64,000 bases of DNA from Citrobacter amalonaticus (GCF_002918555.1 NZ_PQMB01000003.1:434491-498490); one strand, 5' to 3'; positions 32,420-43,226 are shown, counted from the first letter of the stretch. Numbers and translations: made by a program. The notes: generated by a model from the sequence alone, not told the origin.

Positions 32420-33016
32420 ATGACCCTGATTTCTGAACACTCCCTGTTACGACAAGACATTCGCCAGATGATCCGGCAACGACGTCGTGCGCTCACTCCC
32501 CGGCAACAAATCAATTTTGGTCAACAGGCCGCCAACCGCATGCTGGCATACCCGCCCGTAATGATGGCACACACGGTCGCCGTGTTTCTGTCGTTTGATG
32601 GCGAGCTGGATACTCAGCCGCTGATCGAGCAACTCTGGCGGGCGGGCAAACGTGTTTATCTCCCGGTTTTACACCCGTTCAGCCCAGGTAATTTGCTGTT
32701 TCTGCACTATCATCCGCGCAGCGAGCTGGTCGTCAATCGCCTAAAGATTCAGGAGCCAAAGCTGGACGTACGCGACGTTCTGCCGCTCTCTCAACTGGAT
32801 GTGCTGATTACGCCATTAGTGGCGTTTGACGGAACAGGGCAGCGCCTGGGGATGGGCGGAGGGTTCTACGACCGGACGCTACAAAACTGGCAGCAGCATC
32901 GGATTCAACCCGTGGGCTACGCGCATGACTGCCAGTTAGTAGAAAAATTGCCGGTTGAAGAGTGGGATATCCCACTGCCAGCGGTGGTGACGCCGTCCAA
33001 AATCTGGGAGTGGTAG
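32420..33016 (+). CDS. fau: 5-formyltetrahydrofolate cyclo-ligase family protein (YgfA)
   Basis: A 198-residue enzyme of the 5-FCL family, converting 5-formyl-THF to 5,10-methenyl-THF with ATP. The C-terminal ATP/Mg motif 'GQRLGMGGGFYDRTL' and 'DVLITPLVAFD' are seen. Start at 32420; an internal ATG at 32468 (MIRQRRRALT) gives the 182-residue form listed for E. coli. It follows 6S RNA by 20 bp. In E. coli it affects persister formation and folate balance near the glycine cleavage genes. Confidence 0.93.
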   Translation: MTLISEHSLLRQDIRQMIRQRRRALTPRQQINFGQQAANRMLAYPPVMMAHTVAVFLSFDGELDTQPLIEQLWRAGKRVYLPVLHPFSPGNLLFLHYHPRSELVVNRLKIQEPKLDVRDVLPLSQLDVLITPLVAFDGTGQRLGMGGGFYDRTLQNWQQHRIQPVGYAHDCQLVEKLPVEEWDIPLPAVVTPSKIWEW

Positions 33017-33066
33017 CCGTTTTTTGCCAATTGACAGCGCCGTTTTTTTGACCTAAATTCCTCGAT

Positions 33067-33210
33067 GAAGGGTGAGGGAGGCGAACCTCCCTCCTGCGTA
33101 CTCTCTGTTAATATGCTGGCCAGGCGATGATTAACAGGATCAGCAGCATGATGACGTATCTCATCATCGTCCCTTTCCTTTTTAGAGCCCCTGCTTCGGT
33201 AGGGGCTTTC
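33067..33210 (+). ncRNA. sibC: Sib antisense RNA (type I antitoxin)
   Basis: A plus-strand segment begins GAAGGGTGAGGGAGG and ends at a terminator AGCCCCT-GCTTCGGT-AGGGGCT-TTC (33186-33210), the typical Sib 3' end. It fully covers the Ibs toxin frame on the other strand. In E. coli sibC lies at the same place between ygfA and serA. The exact 5' end is estimated. Confidence 0.85.
33108..33167 (-). CDS. ibsC: Small hydrophobic toxin Ibs
   Basis: A 19-residue frame, MMRYVIMLLILLIIAWPAY, starting at 33167 and ending TAA at 33108, on the strand opposite Sib RNA. It has the MMR start, hydrophobic core and Ala-Tyr end of Ibs toxins (E. coli IbsC as I recall it: MMRLVIILIVLLLISFSAY). When unopposed by Sib it inserts into the inner membrane and depolarises it. 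GGGACG precedes the ATG. Too short for ordinary gene calling. Confidence 0.88.
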   Translation of the reverse strand: MMRYVIMLLILLIIAWPAY

Positions 33211-33397
33211 CCGTTTCAGCGCTATGCTGCCCCCCTATCGTAAATTCCTTTTATTGCTGTACAACACGCAACGCTGCCTTTAGTTGCCAACTGCGGCAAA
33301 GCTCGAAAACAGAATGTATGCGTTACAGAAAGAGATTTTGAGGCAGGGAAATCAGAGGAAAGATGGGCAGGTCAACCGCCTGCCCATGTAGAGGAAA

Positions 33398-34630
33398 TCA
33401 GTACAGCAGACGGGCGCGAATGGTGCCCGGAATAGCCTTCATCGCCAGCAACGCTTTCTCAGCGACATCCTCGCTCGCTTCGATATCAATCACCACATAA
33501 CCCATCTGGGCAGAAGTTTGCAGATACTGTGCAGCAATGTTAACCCCCTGCTCTGCAAAGATTTGGTTTAGCGCGGTAAGCACGCCAGGACGGTTTTCGT
33601 GGATGTGCATCAGACGACGACCACCGTGCAGCGGCAGCGATACTTCCGGGAAGTTCACCGCAGAGAGCGTGGAACCGTTGTCAGAGTACTTGCTCAGTTT
33701 ACCCGCCACTTCAAGACCGATATTTTCCTGCGCTTCCTGAGTCGACCCGCCGATGTGTGGCGTCAGAATCACGTTATCAAAGTCGCACAGCGGAGAAGTA
33801 AACGGATCGCTGTTGGTGGCAGGTTCGGTCGGGAAGACGTCGATAGCCGCACCCGCCAGATGCCTGGTGGCCAGCGCGTCACAAAGTGCCGGAATATCCA
33901 CCACAGTGCCGCGCGCAGCGTTAATCAGCAGTGAGCCAGGCTTCATCAGCGCAATCTCTTTCGCGCCCATCATGTTTTTGGTGGAAGCGTTCTCCGGTAC
34001 GTGCAGGCTGACCACGTCGCTCATATTCAGCAGGTCAGAGAGATGCTGTACCTGGGTTGCGTTACCCAGCGGCAGTTTGTTTTCAATATCATAGAAGTAG
34101 ACGTGCATCCCCAGCGATTCTGCCAGGATCCCCAGCTGTGTACCGATGTGACCATAGCCCACGATGCCCAGCTTTTTACCGCGCGCTTCAAAAGAACCGG
34201 CGGCAAGCTTATTCCACACGCCGCGATGTGCTTTGGCGTTCGCTTCCGGCACGCCGCGTAGCAGCAACAGCAGCTCACCAATGACCAGTTCCGCCACGGA
34301 GCGGGTATTGGAGAACGGGGCATTAAACACCGGGATCCCTCGTTTTGCCGCCGCGGTCAGATCAACCTGGTTGGTGCCGATACAGAAGCAGCCGATAGCG
34401 ACCAGCTTCTCAGCACAGTTGATCACTTCTTCAGTCAGATGGGTACGGGATCGCAGACCAATAAAGTGAGCATCGCGGATGGACTCTTTTAACTGTCCGG
34501 CGTCTAACGCGCCTTTATGAAATTCAATGTTGGTATAACCTGCTGCGCGAAGGCTTTCCAGTGCCTTTTGATGCACGCCTTCAACCAGCAGAAATTTAAT
34601 CTTGTCTTTCTCCAGCGATACCTTTGCCAT
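33398..34630 (-). CDS. serA: D-3-phosphoglycerate dehydrogenase
   Basis: A 410-residue first enzyme of serine synthesis, NAD-dependent and feedback-inhibited by serine. Substrate and NAD domains ('IVGYGHIGTQLGILAESLGM', 'LINAARGTVVDIPAL', catalytic His in 'ILTPHIGGSTQEAQ') are followed by a C-terminal ACT domain ('HENRPGVLTALNQIF', 'VVIDIEAS') that binds serine. It ends in 'IRARLLY' as in E. coli. Expression is Lrp-regulated in E. coli. Confidence 0.98.
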   Translation of the reverse strand: MAKVSLEKDKIKFLLVEGVHQKALESLRAAGYTNIEFHKGALDAGQLKESIRDAHFIGLRSRTHLTEEVINCAEKLVAIGCFCIGTNQVDLTAAAKRGIPVFNAPFSNTRSVAELVIGELLLLLRGVPEANAKAHRGVWNKLAAGSFEARGKKLGIVGYGHIGTQLGILAESLGMHVYFYDIENKLPLGNATQVQHLSDLLNMSDVVSLHVPENASTKNMMGAKEIALMKPGSLLINAARGTVVDIPALCDALATRHLAGAAIDVFPTEPATNSDPFTSPLCDFDNVILTPHIGGSTQEAQENIGLEVAGKLSKYSDNGSTLSAVNFPEVSLPLHGGRRLMHIHENRPGVLTALNQIFAEQGVNIAAQYLQTSAQMGYVVIDIEASEDVAEKALLAMKAIPGTIRARLLY

Positions 34631-34990
34631 TTCCCCGACCCTGTATTTTTATCAATCTGATGTGTTGTGTGTGGACTGAACCCGACCTCGTAAAACTATT
34701 TTGCTCGTCATGTTGAACCCGGGCAGCACTCACACTGCCTGCGCCAGTAACGCTTTCTGGGTCTGGTTCCTGCATCCGCCTTTCAACATATCAAAAATAA
34801 TTATTGCGGCAATATGAACGTTTGCGTCGCCATTCTGAATAAATATCATTCAATGGGAAATCGCAGAGGAAAATGCTGGGGATAAGTTTTTCTTTGGAGA
34901 GATCGGCAGGACAATGATAATAACGTGACACATGTCACCAAATTTGCCCTGCCAAATTTTTTTGATGGGGGTATTCATTCCCCCATCAGA
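34631..34990. promoter_or_regulatory. serA-rpiA intergenic region
   Basis: 360 bp without a gene. It contains the serA promoter side, a shortened dispersed repeat (34694-34747), an AAATTTG/CAAATTT inverted pair (34941-34960) and a hairpin TGATGGGGG/CCCCCATCA (34963-34988) just after rpiA. The last lacks a U-tract in the rpiA direction, so its terminator role is uncertain. Confidence 0.55.
34694..34747. repeat. Dispersed intergenic repeat (short copy)
   Basis: ACTATTTTGCTCGTCATGTT followed by GAACCCGGGCAGCACTCACA and CTGCCTGCGCCAG matches both ends of the repeat at 44301-44407 but lacks its centre. Confidence 0.6.
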
Positions 34991-35650
34991 TTATTTCACG
35001 ATGGTTTTCACGCCGTCAGCGGTGCCAATCAGTGCCACATCCGCTCCACGTCTGGCGAAGAGCCCCACGGTTACAACACCTGGAATCGCGTTGATGGCGT
35101 CTTCCATTGCCACCGGGTCGAGGATCTCCATGCCGTATACATCAAGGATCACGTTGCCGTTATCCGTCACCACGCCCTGACGGTATTCCGGACGACCGCC
35201 CAGTTTCACCAGCTGACGAGCCACAGCGCTACGCGCCATCGGAATGACTTCAACCGGCAGCGGGAAATGACCGAGAATATCCACCTCTTTGGAGGCATCC
35301 GCAATGCAGATAAATTTCTTCGCCACGGAAGCGATGATTTTTTCACGGGTCAGCGCCGCACCGCCGCCTTTGATCATCTGCATGTGACCGTTAATTTCAT
35401 CCGCCCCGTCAACATAGACGCCGAGGCTGTCCACTTCGTTAAGATCAAACACATGGATGCCGAGACTCTTGAGTTTTTCAGTCGATGCGTCTGAACTGGA
35501 GACCGCGCCTTCAATTTGTCCTTTCATCGTACCCAGCGCATCAATAAAGTGTGCGGCCGTTGAACCTGTACCTACGCCAACAATGGTACCGGGCTGTACA
35601 TACTGAAGTGCCGCCCATCCTACTGCTTTTTTCAGTTCATCCTGCGTCAT
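34991..35650 (-). CDS. rpiA: Ribose-5-phosphate isomerase A
   Basis: A 219-residue enzyme interconverting ribose 5-phosphate and ribulose 5-phosphate in the pentose phosphate pathway. '[16 protein letters not shown]', '[11 protein letters not shown]', '[20 protein letters not shown]' (catalytic Asp, Glu, Lys region) and '[11 protein letters not shown]' are family motifs. Start at 35650 ([10 protein letters not shown]) matches E. coli; the open frame runs 16 codons further up. Divergent from argP. Confidence 0.97.
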   Translation of the reverse strand: MTQDELKKAVGWAALQYVQPGTIVGVGTGSTAAHFIDALGTMKGQIEGAVSSSDASTEKLKSLGIHVFDLNEVDSLGVYVDGADEINGHMQMIKGGGAALTREKIIASVAKKFICIADASKEVDILGHFPLPVEVIPMARSAVARQLVKLGGRPEYRQGVVTDNGNVILDVYGMEILDPVAMEDAINAIPGVVTVGLFARRGADVALIGTADGVKTIVK

Positions 35651-35810
35651 GATCGTTTCGCCTGTGGTGTGGAAAAATTCAGCCGCATTATAGACCATTG
35701 CGTAGAAAAATCTTCCCGCCCCGGCTCGCAGACTGTGGATTTCGTCTGTACCCAGAGCAAATTTATGTCATAGTGCAGAACAACAACAATTTCAGGAGTG
35801 CCTTATAGCA

Positions 35811-36704
35811 ATGAAACGCCCGGACTACAGAACACTACAAGCACTGGATGCGGTCATACGTGAGCGAGGTTTTGAACGTGCGGCGCAAAAGCTGTGCATT
35901 ACTCAATCTGCCGTTTCACAGCGCATAAAACAGCTTGAGAATATGTTCGGGCAACCGTTGCTGGTCCGTACCGTTCCGCCGCGGCCAACGGAGCAGGGGC
36001 AAAAGCTGCTGGCGCTGCTGCGGCAGGTAGAGCTGCTGGAAGACGAATGGTTGGGCGATGAGCAAACCGGCTCCACGCCGCTGCTGCTGTCGCTGGCGGT
36101 CAACGCCGACAGTCTGGCGACCTGGCTGCTTCCGGCGCTGGCCCCCGTGCTGGCCGACTCCCCTATTCGCCTCAATTTGCAGGTGGAAGATGAAACCCGT
36201 ACTCAGGAGCGCCTGCGTCGCGGTGAAGTTGTGGGTGCGGTGAGTATTCAGCACCAGGCGCTGCCGAGTTGCCTGGTGGATAAGCTTGGCGCGCTCGACT
36301 ACCTGTTTGTGGGTTCCAAAGCCTTTGCCGAACGCTACTTCCCCAACGGCGTGACGCGTTCCGCGTTGCTGAAAGCGCCCGCAGTAGCCTTCGACCATCT
36401 GGACGATATGCATCAGGCCTTCCTGCAACAGAATTTCGATCTACCGCCCGGCAGCGTGCCGTGCCATATCGTTAACTCCTCTGAAGCCTTTGTGCAGCTG
36501 GCACGTCAGGGCACCACCTGCTGCATGATCCCCCATTTGCAGATTGAAAAAGAACTGGCAAGCGGTGAGCTGATCGACCTGACGCCAGGCCTGTTTCAGC
36601 GCCGGATGCTGTACTGGCATCGCTTTGCGCCAGAAAGCCGAATGATGCGCAACGTCACGGACGCGCTGCTGGCCTATGGTCATAAGGTACTGCGGCAGGA
36701 TTAA
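35811..36704 (+). CDS. argP: LysR-type regulator ArgP (IciA)
   Basis: A 297-residue regulator. N-terminal winged HTH ('[20 protein letters not shown]') and effector-binding domain; arginine and lysine act as effectors in E. coli, where ArgP activates argO (also in this window, at 44.4 kb) and other genes such as dapB and gdhA. Sequence matches E. coli ArgP along its length. Divergent from rpiA, 160 bp apart. Confidence 0.97.
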   Translation: MKRPDYRTLQALDAVIRERGFERAAQKLCITQSAVSQRIKQLENMFGQPLLVRTVPPRPTEQGQKLLALLRQVELLEDEWLGDEQTGSTPLLLSLAVNADSLATWLLPALAPVLADSPIRLNLQVEDETRTQERLRRGEVVGAVSIQHQALPSCLVDKLGALDYLFVGSKAFAERYFPNGVTRSALLKAPAVAFDHLDDMHQAFLQQNFDLPPGSVPCHIVNSSEAFVQLARQGTTCCMIPHLQIEKELASGELIDLTPGLFQRRMLYWHRFAPESRMMRNVTDALLAYGHKVLRQD

Positions 36705-36905
36705 TCGTTTTGTTGCCGGATAGCATCACGTCTGTCCGGCCAGTTTCGCTTTTCCCTTTCACTTCTTTGAAATCCATCACAAAATTAAATATCCCACGCG
36801 GCAAAAAACGACGCACCCATGGCTTTTTTTTGCTGGCGACAAGGTGCGCCAAAAAGCTCACCGTATTTGCAATATCCATTTTGATTGCGGAATACGGAGC
36901 AAAAA

Positions 36906-39050
36906 ATGTCAGACTTGCAGGAGTGGCAAACACTCGCCAATAAGGAACTCAGTCGGCGGGAAAAAACCGTCGACTCGCTGGTAAAACAGACCGCGGAAGG
37001 CATTGCCATTAAGCCGCTGTACACCGAAGCCGATCTCGATAATCTGGAGGTCACCGGCACCCTTCCCGGCCTGGTGCCGTACGTCCGTGGTCCACGCGCC
37101 ACCATGTACACCGCCCAGCCCTGGACCATCCGTCAGTACGCCGGTTTCTCTACTGCGAAAGAGTCCAACGCGTTTTATCGTCGCAACCTCGCCGCCGGAC
37201 AGAAAGGACTTTCCGTGGCGTTCGACCTTGCCACCCACCGTGGCTATGACTCTGATAATCCGCGCGTGGCGGGCGATGTCGGGAAAGCAGGTGTGGCAAT
37301 TGACACCGTCGAAGACATGAAGGTGCTGTTCGACCAGATCCCGCTGGATAAGATGTCCGTTTCGATGACCATGAACGGCGCGGTGCTGCCGGTACTGGCG
37401 TTTTATATCGTCGCGGCGCAGGAGCAAGGCGTGACGCCGGACCAGCTTACCGGGACAATCCAGAATGATATTCTGAAAGAGTACCTGTGCCGCAATACCT
37501 ACATTTATCCGCCTGACCCCTCGATGCGCATTATCGCCGACATCATCGCCTGGTGTTCGGGTAACATGCCGCGCTTTAACACCATCAGCATCAGCGGCTA
37601 TCACATGGGTGAAGCGGGGGCTAACTGCGTGCAGCAGGTCGCCTTTACGCTGGCCGACGGCATCGAATACATCAAGGCCGCCCTCTCCGCCGGACTCAAA
37701 ATTGATGACTTCGCCCCACGCCTGTCATTCTTCTTTGGCATCGGTATGGATCTGTTTATGAACGTCGCAATGCTGCGTGCCGCACGGTATCTGTGGAGCG
37801 AAGCGGTCAGCGGCTTTGGCGCAACCAATCCGAAATCCTTAGCCCTGCGCACTCACTGTCAGACCTCCGGCTGGAGCCTGACCGAGCAGGATCCGTATAA
37901 CAACGTCATCCGCACCACTATCGAAGCGCTCGGCGCCACGCTGGGCGGCACCCAGTCGCTGCATACCAACGCTTTTGACGAAGCCCTCGGCCTGCCCACC
38001 GACTTTTCCGCGCGCATCGCACGTAACACGCAGATCATCATTCAGGAAGAGTCGGAGATCTGCCGCACGGTAGACCCGCTGGCCGGATCGTACTACGTGG
38101 AGTCGCTGACCGATCAGATCGTCAAACAGGCCCGGACGATCATCCGGCAAATTGACGACGCGGGCGGCATGGCAAAAGCGATCGAAGCCGGGCTGCCGAA
38201 GCGGATGATCGAAGAAGCTTCCGCCCGCGAACAATCACTCATCGACCAGGGCAAGCACGTTATCGTCGGCGTCAACAAATACAAGCTGGAAAAAGAAGAC
38301 GAAACGGCGGTGCTGGAGATAGACAACGTGAAGGTACGCAACGAGCAGATCGCTTCGCTGGATCGCATCCGCGCCACCCGCGACAACGCTGCCGTCAACG
38401 CGGCGCTGAAGGCGCTGACCCACGCCGCCCGGCATAATGAAAATCTGCTGGACGCTGCGATCAACGCGGCTCGCGTTCGCGCCACTCTGGGCGAGATTTC
38501 CGATGCGCTGGAAGCGGTGTTTGATCGTTATCTGGTGCCAGGCCAGTGTGTCACCGGGGTGATTGCGCAAAGCTACCATCAGTCCGATAAATCCGCCGGC
38601 GAGTTTGACGCGATTGTTGCGCAAACCGAACGCTTTCTGGCGGAGAACGGTCGCCGTCCGCGCATTCTGATCGCCAAAATGGGTCAGGATGGTCACGATC
38701 GCGGGGCCAAAGTGATCGCCAGCGCCTATTCCGATCTCGGCTTTGATGTCGATCTCAGCCCGATGTTCTCCACGCCGGAAGAGATCGCCCGCCTGGCGGT
38801 AGAAAACGACGTCCATGTGGTGGGCGCATCGTCACTGGCGGCGGGACACAAAACGCTGATCCCTGAGCTTGTCGCCGCGCTGAAAAGATGGGGACGTGAG
38901 GATATCTGCGTAATCGCCGGTGGCGTTATTCCGCCACAGGATTACCCCTTCCTGCAGGATCACGGTGTGGCGGCCATTTATGGTCCCGGCACCCCCATGC
39001 TGGAAAGCGTGCGCGACGTGCTGATGCGGATAAGCCAGCATCATGATTAA
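36906..39050 (+). CDS. scpA: Methylmalonyl-CoA mutase (Sbm)
   Basis: A 714-residue adenosylcobalamin enzyme interconverting succinyl-CoA and methylmalonyl-CoA. The N-terminal TIM-barrel CoA-binding part ('[20 protein letters not shown]', '[17 protein letters not shown]') is followed by a C-terminal B12-binding domain with the DxHxxG motif '[11 protein letters not shown]' (His ligand to cobalt) and 'GGVIPPQDY'. Start at 36906 matches E. coli ScpA length; the upstream ATG at 36885 adds seven unsupported residues. First gene of scpA-argK-scpB-scpC, the Sbm operon for succinate to propionate. Confidence 0.97.
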   Translation: MSDLQEWQTLANKELSRREKTVDSLVKQTAEGIAIKPLYTEADLDNLEVTGTLPGLVPYVRGPRATMYTAQPWTIRQYAGFSTAKESNAFYRRNLAAGQKGLSVAFDLATHRGYDSDNPRVAGDVGKAGVAIDTVEDMKVLFDQIPLDKMSVSMTMNGAVLPVLAFYIVAAQEQGVTPDQLTGTIQNDILKEYLCRNTYIYPPDPSMRIIADIIAWCSGNMPRFNTISISGYHMGEAGANCVQQVAFTLADGIEYIKAALSAGLKIDDFAPRLSFFFGIGMDLFMNVAMLRAARYLWSEAVSGFGATNPKSLALRTHCQTSGWSLTEQDPYNNVIRTTIEALGATLGGTQSLHTNAFDEALGLPTDFSARIARNTQIIIQEESEICRTVDPLAGSYYVESLTDQIVKQARTIIRQIDDAGGMAKAIEAGLPKRMIEEASAREQSLIDQGKHVIVGVNKYKLEKEDETAVLEIDNVKVRNEQIASLDRIRATRDNAAVNAALKALTHAARHNENLLDAAINAARVRATLGEISDALEAVFDRYLVPGQCVTGVIAQSYHQSDKSAGEFDAIVAQTERFLAENGRRPRILIAKMGQDGHDRGAKVIASAYSDLGFDVDLSPMFSTPEEIARLAVENDVHVVGASSLAAGHKTLIPELVAALKRWGREDICVIAGGVIPPQDYPFLQDHGVAAIYGPGTPMLESVRDVLMRISQHHD

Positions 39051-40038
39051 CGAATCCACGCTGGCAGACGCGGTGCGGCGATTGCGTCTGGGAGAGCGAG
39101 CCACGCTCGCTCAGGCCATGACGCTGGTAGAAAGTCTGCATCCCCGTCACCAGCCGCTGAGCACGCAGCTGCTGGATGCCATTATGCCCTTTAGCGGCAA
39201 CGCCCTGCGCCTGGGCATTACCGGTACGCCGGGCGCCGGGAAGAGTACGTTTCTGGAAGCCTTTGGCATGTTACTGATTCGTCAGGGATTAAAGGTGGCG
39301 GTGATCGCAGTCGATCCCAGCAGCCCGGTCAGCGGCGGCAGCATTCTTGGCGACAAAACGCGAATGACAGAACTGGCGCGATCGGATGCCGCCTTTATCC
39401 GTCCGGTACCCTCGGGCGGTCATCTGGGCGGGGCGTGTCTGCGCGCGCGGGAACTGATGCTGCTGTGCGAAGCGGCAGGTTTCAACGTGGTGATCGTCGA
39501 AACCGTCGGCGTCGGCCAGTCAGAAACGGAAGTTGCCCGGATGGTGGACTGCTTCGTGTCGTTACAAATCGCGGGGGGCGGCGACGATCTACAGGGCATC
39601 AAAAAGGGAATCATGGAAATGGCCGATTTGATCGTCATTAACAAGGATGACGGCGAAAACCATAACCGCGTTGCCATTGCCCGCCACATGTACCAGAGCG
39701 CGCTGCATATCTTGCGTCACAAGTATGCTGAATGGCAGCCACAGGTGCTCAGCTGTAGCGCCCTGGAAAAACACGGCATTGAAGAGGTCTGGCAGGCCAT
39801 TTGCGATTTCAGAACCCGGCTAACCCACAGCGGGCAGATCCGACAGGTGCGCCAGCAGCAGGCGGTGGACTGGCTGCGGGAGCAAACCGAAGCAGAAGCG
39901 CTCCAGCAGCTGTTCGCCCGTGCCGAGTTCGCCCGCGACTACCAGCAGACGCTACAGGCCGTTAAAAACAACAACCTCTCGCCGCGCACCGGCCTGCGGC
40001 ATATCAGCGAATTTATCCGGAATCATTACTTTAAATAA
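39043..40038 (+). CDS. argK: MeaB-like GTPase chaperone of methylmalonyl-CoA mutase
   Basis: A 331-residue G3E-type P-loop GTPase (YgfD/ArgK) that protects and reactivates the mutase and gates B12 loading. Walker A '[14 protein letters not shown]', '[18 protein letters not shown]', Walker B region '[14 protein letters not shown]' and the base motif 'VINKDDGEN' (NKxD) are present. It overlaps the scpA stop by 8 bp, so translation is coupled. The former arginine-transport-kinase name is a historical misassignment. Confidence 0.96.
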   Translation: MINESTLADAVRRLRLGERATLAQAMTLVESLHPRHQPLSTQLLDAIMPFSGNALRLGITGTPGAGKSTFLEAFGMLLIRQGLKVAVIAVDPSSPVSGGSILGDKTRMTELARSDAAFIRPVPSGGHLGGACLRARELMLLCEAAGFNVVIVETVGVGQSETEVARMVDCFVSLQIAGGGDDLQGIKKGIMEMADLIVINKDDGENHNRVAIARHMYQSALHILRHKYAEWQPQVLSCSALEKHGIEEVWQAICDFRTRLTHSGQIRQVRQQQAVDWLREQTEAEALQQLFARAEFARDYQQTLQAVKNNNLSPRTGLRHISEFIRNHYFK

Positions 40039-40048
40039 AGAGATAACT

Positions 40049-40834
40049 ATGTCTTATCAATATGTTAACGTTGTTATTATCCAGAGGGTGGCGGTCATTG
40101 AGTTCAACTACGCCCGTAAGCTCAACGCCCTGAGTAAAGTGTTTATGGACGATCTGATGCAGGCGCTCAGCGATCTCAACCGTCCGGATATTCGCTGCAT
40201 CATCCTGCGCGCCCCTGGCGGGGCGAAAGTGTTCTCCGCAGGTCACGATATCCATGAACTGCCTACCGGGCGGCGCGATCCGCTCTCTTACGACGATCCG
40301 CTGCGCCAGATCACCCGTATGATCCAGAAGTATCCAAAACCGGTGATTTCGATGGTTGAGGGGAGCGTCTGGGGCGGGGCATTTGAGATGATCATGAGTT
40401 CCGATCTGATCATCGCCGCCAGCACCTCGACCTTCTCCATGACGCCGGTCAATCTCGGCGTACCGTACAATCTGGTCGGCATTCACAACCTGACCCGCGA
40501 CGCCGGTTTCCATATCGTCAAAGAGCTGATTTTCACCGCGTTGCCAATTACCGCCCAGCGCGCGCTGGCGGTCGGTATTCTGAATCACGTAGTCGAAGCC
40601 GAAGACCTGGAAGACTTCACCCTGCAGATGGCCCACCACATCTCCGAAAAAGCGCCGCTGGCGATTGCCGTTATTAAAGAAGAGCTGCGCGTGCTCGGTG
40701 AAGCGCACACCATGAATTCCGATGAGTTTGAACGTATTCAGGGGATGCGCCGCGCCGTTTACGACAGCGAAGATTATCAGGAAGGGATGAACGCGTTTCT
40801 GGAGAAACGTAAACCTAATTTCGTCGGCCACTGA
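40049..40834 (+). CDS. scpB: Methylmalonyl-CoA decarboxylase
   Basis: A 261-residue crotonase-fold enzyme (YgfG) decarboxylating methylmalonyl-CoA to propionyl-CoA. Oxyanion-hole segments 'GAKVFSAGHDIHELP' and 'VEGSVWGGAFEMIMSSDLII' and 'MTPVNLGVPYN' are seen. The ATG at 40049 (MSYQYVNVV) is chosen to match E. coli; the frame is open far upstream inside argK but this is shadow. 10 bp after argK. Confidence 0.96.
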   Translation: MSYQYVNVVIIQRVAVIEFNYARKLNALSKVFMDDLMQALSDLNRPDIRCIILRAPGGAKVFSAGHDIHELPTGRRDPLSYDDPLRQITRMIQKYPKPVISMVEGSVWGGAFEMIMSSDLIIAASTSTFSMTPVNLGVPYNLVGIHNLTRDAGFHIVKELIFTALPITAQRALAVGILNHVVEAEDLEDFTLQMAHHISEKAPLAIAVIKEELRVLGEAHTMNSDEFERIQGMRRAVYDSEDYQEGMNAFLEKRKPNFVGH

Positions 40835-40854
40835 TGCGGTCAAAGGAGCGACAT

Positions 40855-42333
40855 ATGAAAGAGCCCTGGTCACGGATGAGCGCCGACGATGCGGCACTGA
40901 TGATTGAGCATAACGCGATGGTTGCCTTCAGCGGCTTTACCCCCGCCGGTTCGCCAAAGGCACTGCCTGCGGCGATCGCCCGCCGCGCCTGTGAACTGCA
41001 TCAGGCACAAAAACCGTTCCAGATCCGTTTGCTGACGGGCGCGTCAATCAGCGCCGCCGCCGATGATGCGCTGTCGGAGGCTGACGCTGTCTCCTGGCGC
41101 GCACCCTATCAAACATCGAACGGCCTGCGGCAAAAAATCAATCAGGGACAGGTACGATTTGTGGATCTGCACCTGAGTGAAGTGGCGCAGATGGTTAACT
41201 ATGGCTTCTTTGGCGATATCGATGTCGCCGTGATTGAAGCCTCAGCCATTGCGCCAGACGGTCGGATCTGGCTTACCAGTGGAATAGGCAATGCGCCAAC
41301 CTGGCTGCTGCGGGCGAAGAAAGTGATCATTGAACTGAATCACTACCACAGCCCCCGCGTCGCCGAGCTGGCGGATATCGTCATTCCCGGCGCGCCACCG
41401 CGCCGCAACAGCGTCGCCATTTTTCATGCGATGGATCGCGTGGGTACCCGATACGTACAAATCGATCCTAAAAAAATTGTTGCCGTCGTCGATACCGAAT
41501 TACCCGATGCCGGGAACGCACTCGATAAGGTCAATCCCATCTGCCAGCAAATTGCCGATAACGTTGTGACTTTTTTGCTGCAAGAGATGGCGCATGGACG
41601 AATCCCGCCCGAATTTCTGCCGCTGCAAAGCGGTGTGGGCAAGATCAACAATGCGGTGATGGCCAGGCTTGGCGAGAACCCGGATATTCCCTCTTTTATG
41701 ATGTATTCGGAGGTGCTCCAGGAATCGGTGGTGCATCTGCTGGAAACGGGGAAAATTACCGGAGCCAGCGCGTCCAGCCTGACGGTATCCGCCGATTCAC
41801 TCCAGAAGATTTACGACAATATGGATTTCTTCGCCAGTCGCATTGTGTTGCGCCCACAGGAGATCTCCAATAATCCGGAAATTATCCGCCGTCTTGGGGT
41901 TATCGCGCTGAACGTGGGACTGGAGTTTGATATCTACGGTCACGCCAACTCTACGCACGTGGCCGGCGTCAATCTGATGAACGGTATCGGCGGCAGCGGT
42001 GATTTTGAACGTAATGCCTACCTCTCTATCTTTATGGCGCCATCCATCGCCAAAGGCGGGAAAATTTCCACCATTGTCCCCATGTGCAGCCATGTCGATC
42101 ACAGCGAGCATAGCGTGAAGGTGATTATCACCGAGCAGGGAATTGCCGACCTGCGCGGTCTGTCACCGCTCCAGCGGGCGCACACCATTATCGACAACTG
42201 CGCGCATCCGCTTTACCGGGACTATCTGCACCGCTATCTGGAGAACGCCCCTGGCGGACATATTCATCACGACCTCAGCCACGCGTTTGACCTGCATCGC
42301 AACCTGATGGAACACGGTTCAATGCTCGGCTAG
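40855..42333 (+). CDS. scpC: Propionyl-CoA:succinate CoA-transferase
   Basis: A 492-residue class I CoA-transferase (YgfH, acetyl-CoA hydrolase/transferase family) that closes the cycle by moving CoA from propionyl-CoA to succinate. 'FSGFTPAGSPKALP', 'TSGIGNAPTWLLRAKK', 'MMYSEVLQESVV' (catalytic Glu region) and 'NGIGGSGDFERNAY' are visible. AAAGGAG lies just before the ATG at 40855. The end overlaps the convergent ygfI by 4 bp. Confidence 0.96.
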   Translation: MKEPWSRMSADDAALMIEHNAMVAFSGFTPAGSPKALPAAIARRACELHQAQKPFQIRLLTGASISAAADDALSEADAVSWRAPYQTSNGLRQKINQGQVRFVDLHLSEVAQMVNYGFFGDIDVAVIEASAIAPDGRIWLTSGIGNAPTWLLRAKKVIIELNHYHSPRVAELADIVIPGAPPRRNSVAIFHAMDRVGTRYVQIDPKKIVAVVDTELPDAGNALDKVNPICQQIADNVVTFLLQEMAHGRIPPEFLPLQSGVGKINNAVMARLGENPDIPSFMMYSEVLQESVVHLLETGKITGASASSLTVSADSLQKIYDNMDFFASRIVLRPQEISNNPEIIRRLGVIALNVGLEFDIYGHANSTHVAGVNLMNGIGGSGDFERNAYLSIFMAPSIAKGGKISTIVPMCSHVDHSEHSVKVIITEQGIADLRGLSPLQRAHTIIDNCAHPLYRDYLHRYLENAPGGHIHHDLSHAFDLHRNLMEHGSMLG

Positions 42334-43226
42334 CTTGCCGTACCGTCACGATCTTCAGAGATATGCTGAAGCATCGTGGCGGTATAGCGATGGTTTTTCA
42401 GCGAGTAGAGATACTCCTGCATATACATTGGGCTGCCGGGCGCGTCGAAATACTTCAGCGTCGCCGGATTCACCAGCCGCCAGGCAAAATGAGGAATCAC
42501 CGTCAAAAACTGCCCGCGCTCCACCGCGCTAATCTTGGCCATAAAGCTGTAGGGGCGATAGATAATCGTTGGGTTGATGCCACACGGACGCATGTACGCA
42601 TCCAGCATCGCCTCAAAATTAGCCCGGTTTTGAAAACGCATTTGCAGCCAGGGCAGTTCGCGCAGCAGATCCTGCGGCTGTTTCTCTTCATAGCGGCGAG
42701 AAACGAGGAACCCCAGACGCAGCGGCGCAAGTTCATTAATAGTCAGATTATCCAGCTCCTGCACGCGCGACGAAACATGCTGCGGCGAAATGATAAAGTC
42801 GAGCTGCCGGTCAAACAGGTTATCAATCACGCCGTTCTCACTAAACTCAACGGCCTGTGCGGTCACCCCGTCATATTTATCGCCAAGGCTTATCAACTGA
42901 TCGAAAATAATCGTCGGATAGGTGTTGTCTATCCCAATAACGATATTGCGTGAGCGGCGTGCGGAGTGATGAATTTCATTATCGATAGCTGATAAGCGCT
43001 GATAAATTGGAAACAGTTTCTGGTACAGCTCCTGCCCCGCTTTATTGAGGCTGATACTGTTATCTTTGCGGGTAAACAGCGTATAGCCAATCTGATCTTC
43101 CAGTGCCGAAATGCTTTTACCAAACGGCGATGCGGTCATATGTATTTTCTCTGCGGCCCTGGCAATGTTGTTGGTTTGCGCCAGCAGGATGAAATTACGC
43201 ATCTTTTTGGAGATAAAAATATCCAT
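42330..43226 (-). CDS. ygfI: LysR-type regulator YgfI
   Basis: A 298-residue LysR protein: N-terminal HTH ('NNIARAAEKIHMTASPFGKS') plus effector domain. It faces the Sbm operon tail-to-tail with a 4-bp overlap, as in E. coli, where it is the likely but poorly characterised regulator of scpABC. The effector is unknown. Confidence 0.9.
   Translation of the reverse strand: MDIFISKKMRNFILLAQTNNIARAAEKIHMTASPFGKSISALEDQIGYTLFTRKDNSISLNKAGQELYQKLFPIYQRLSAIDNEIHHSARRSRNIVIGIDNTYPTIIFDQLISLGDKYDGVTAQAVEFSENGVIDNLFDRQLDFIISPQHVSSRVQELDNLTINELAPLRLGFLVSRRYEEKQPQDLLRELPWLQMRFQNRANFEAMLDAYMRPCGINPTIIYRPYSFMAKISAVERGQFLTVIPHFAWRLVNPATLKYFDAPGSPMYMQEYLYSLKNHRYTATMLQHISEDRDGTAS

Noticed and set aside
36714..36746. 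Additional REP after argP
   Set aside because: Only a partial match to a single REP half (GCCGGATAGCATC...GTCCGGCC); too short to annotate.
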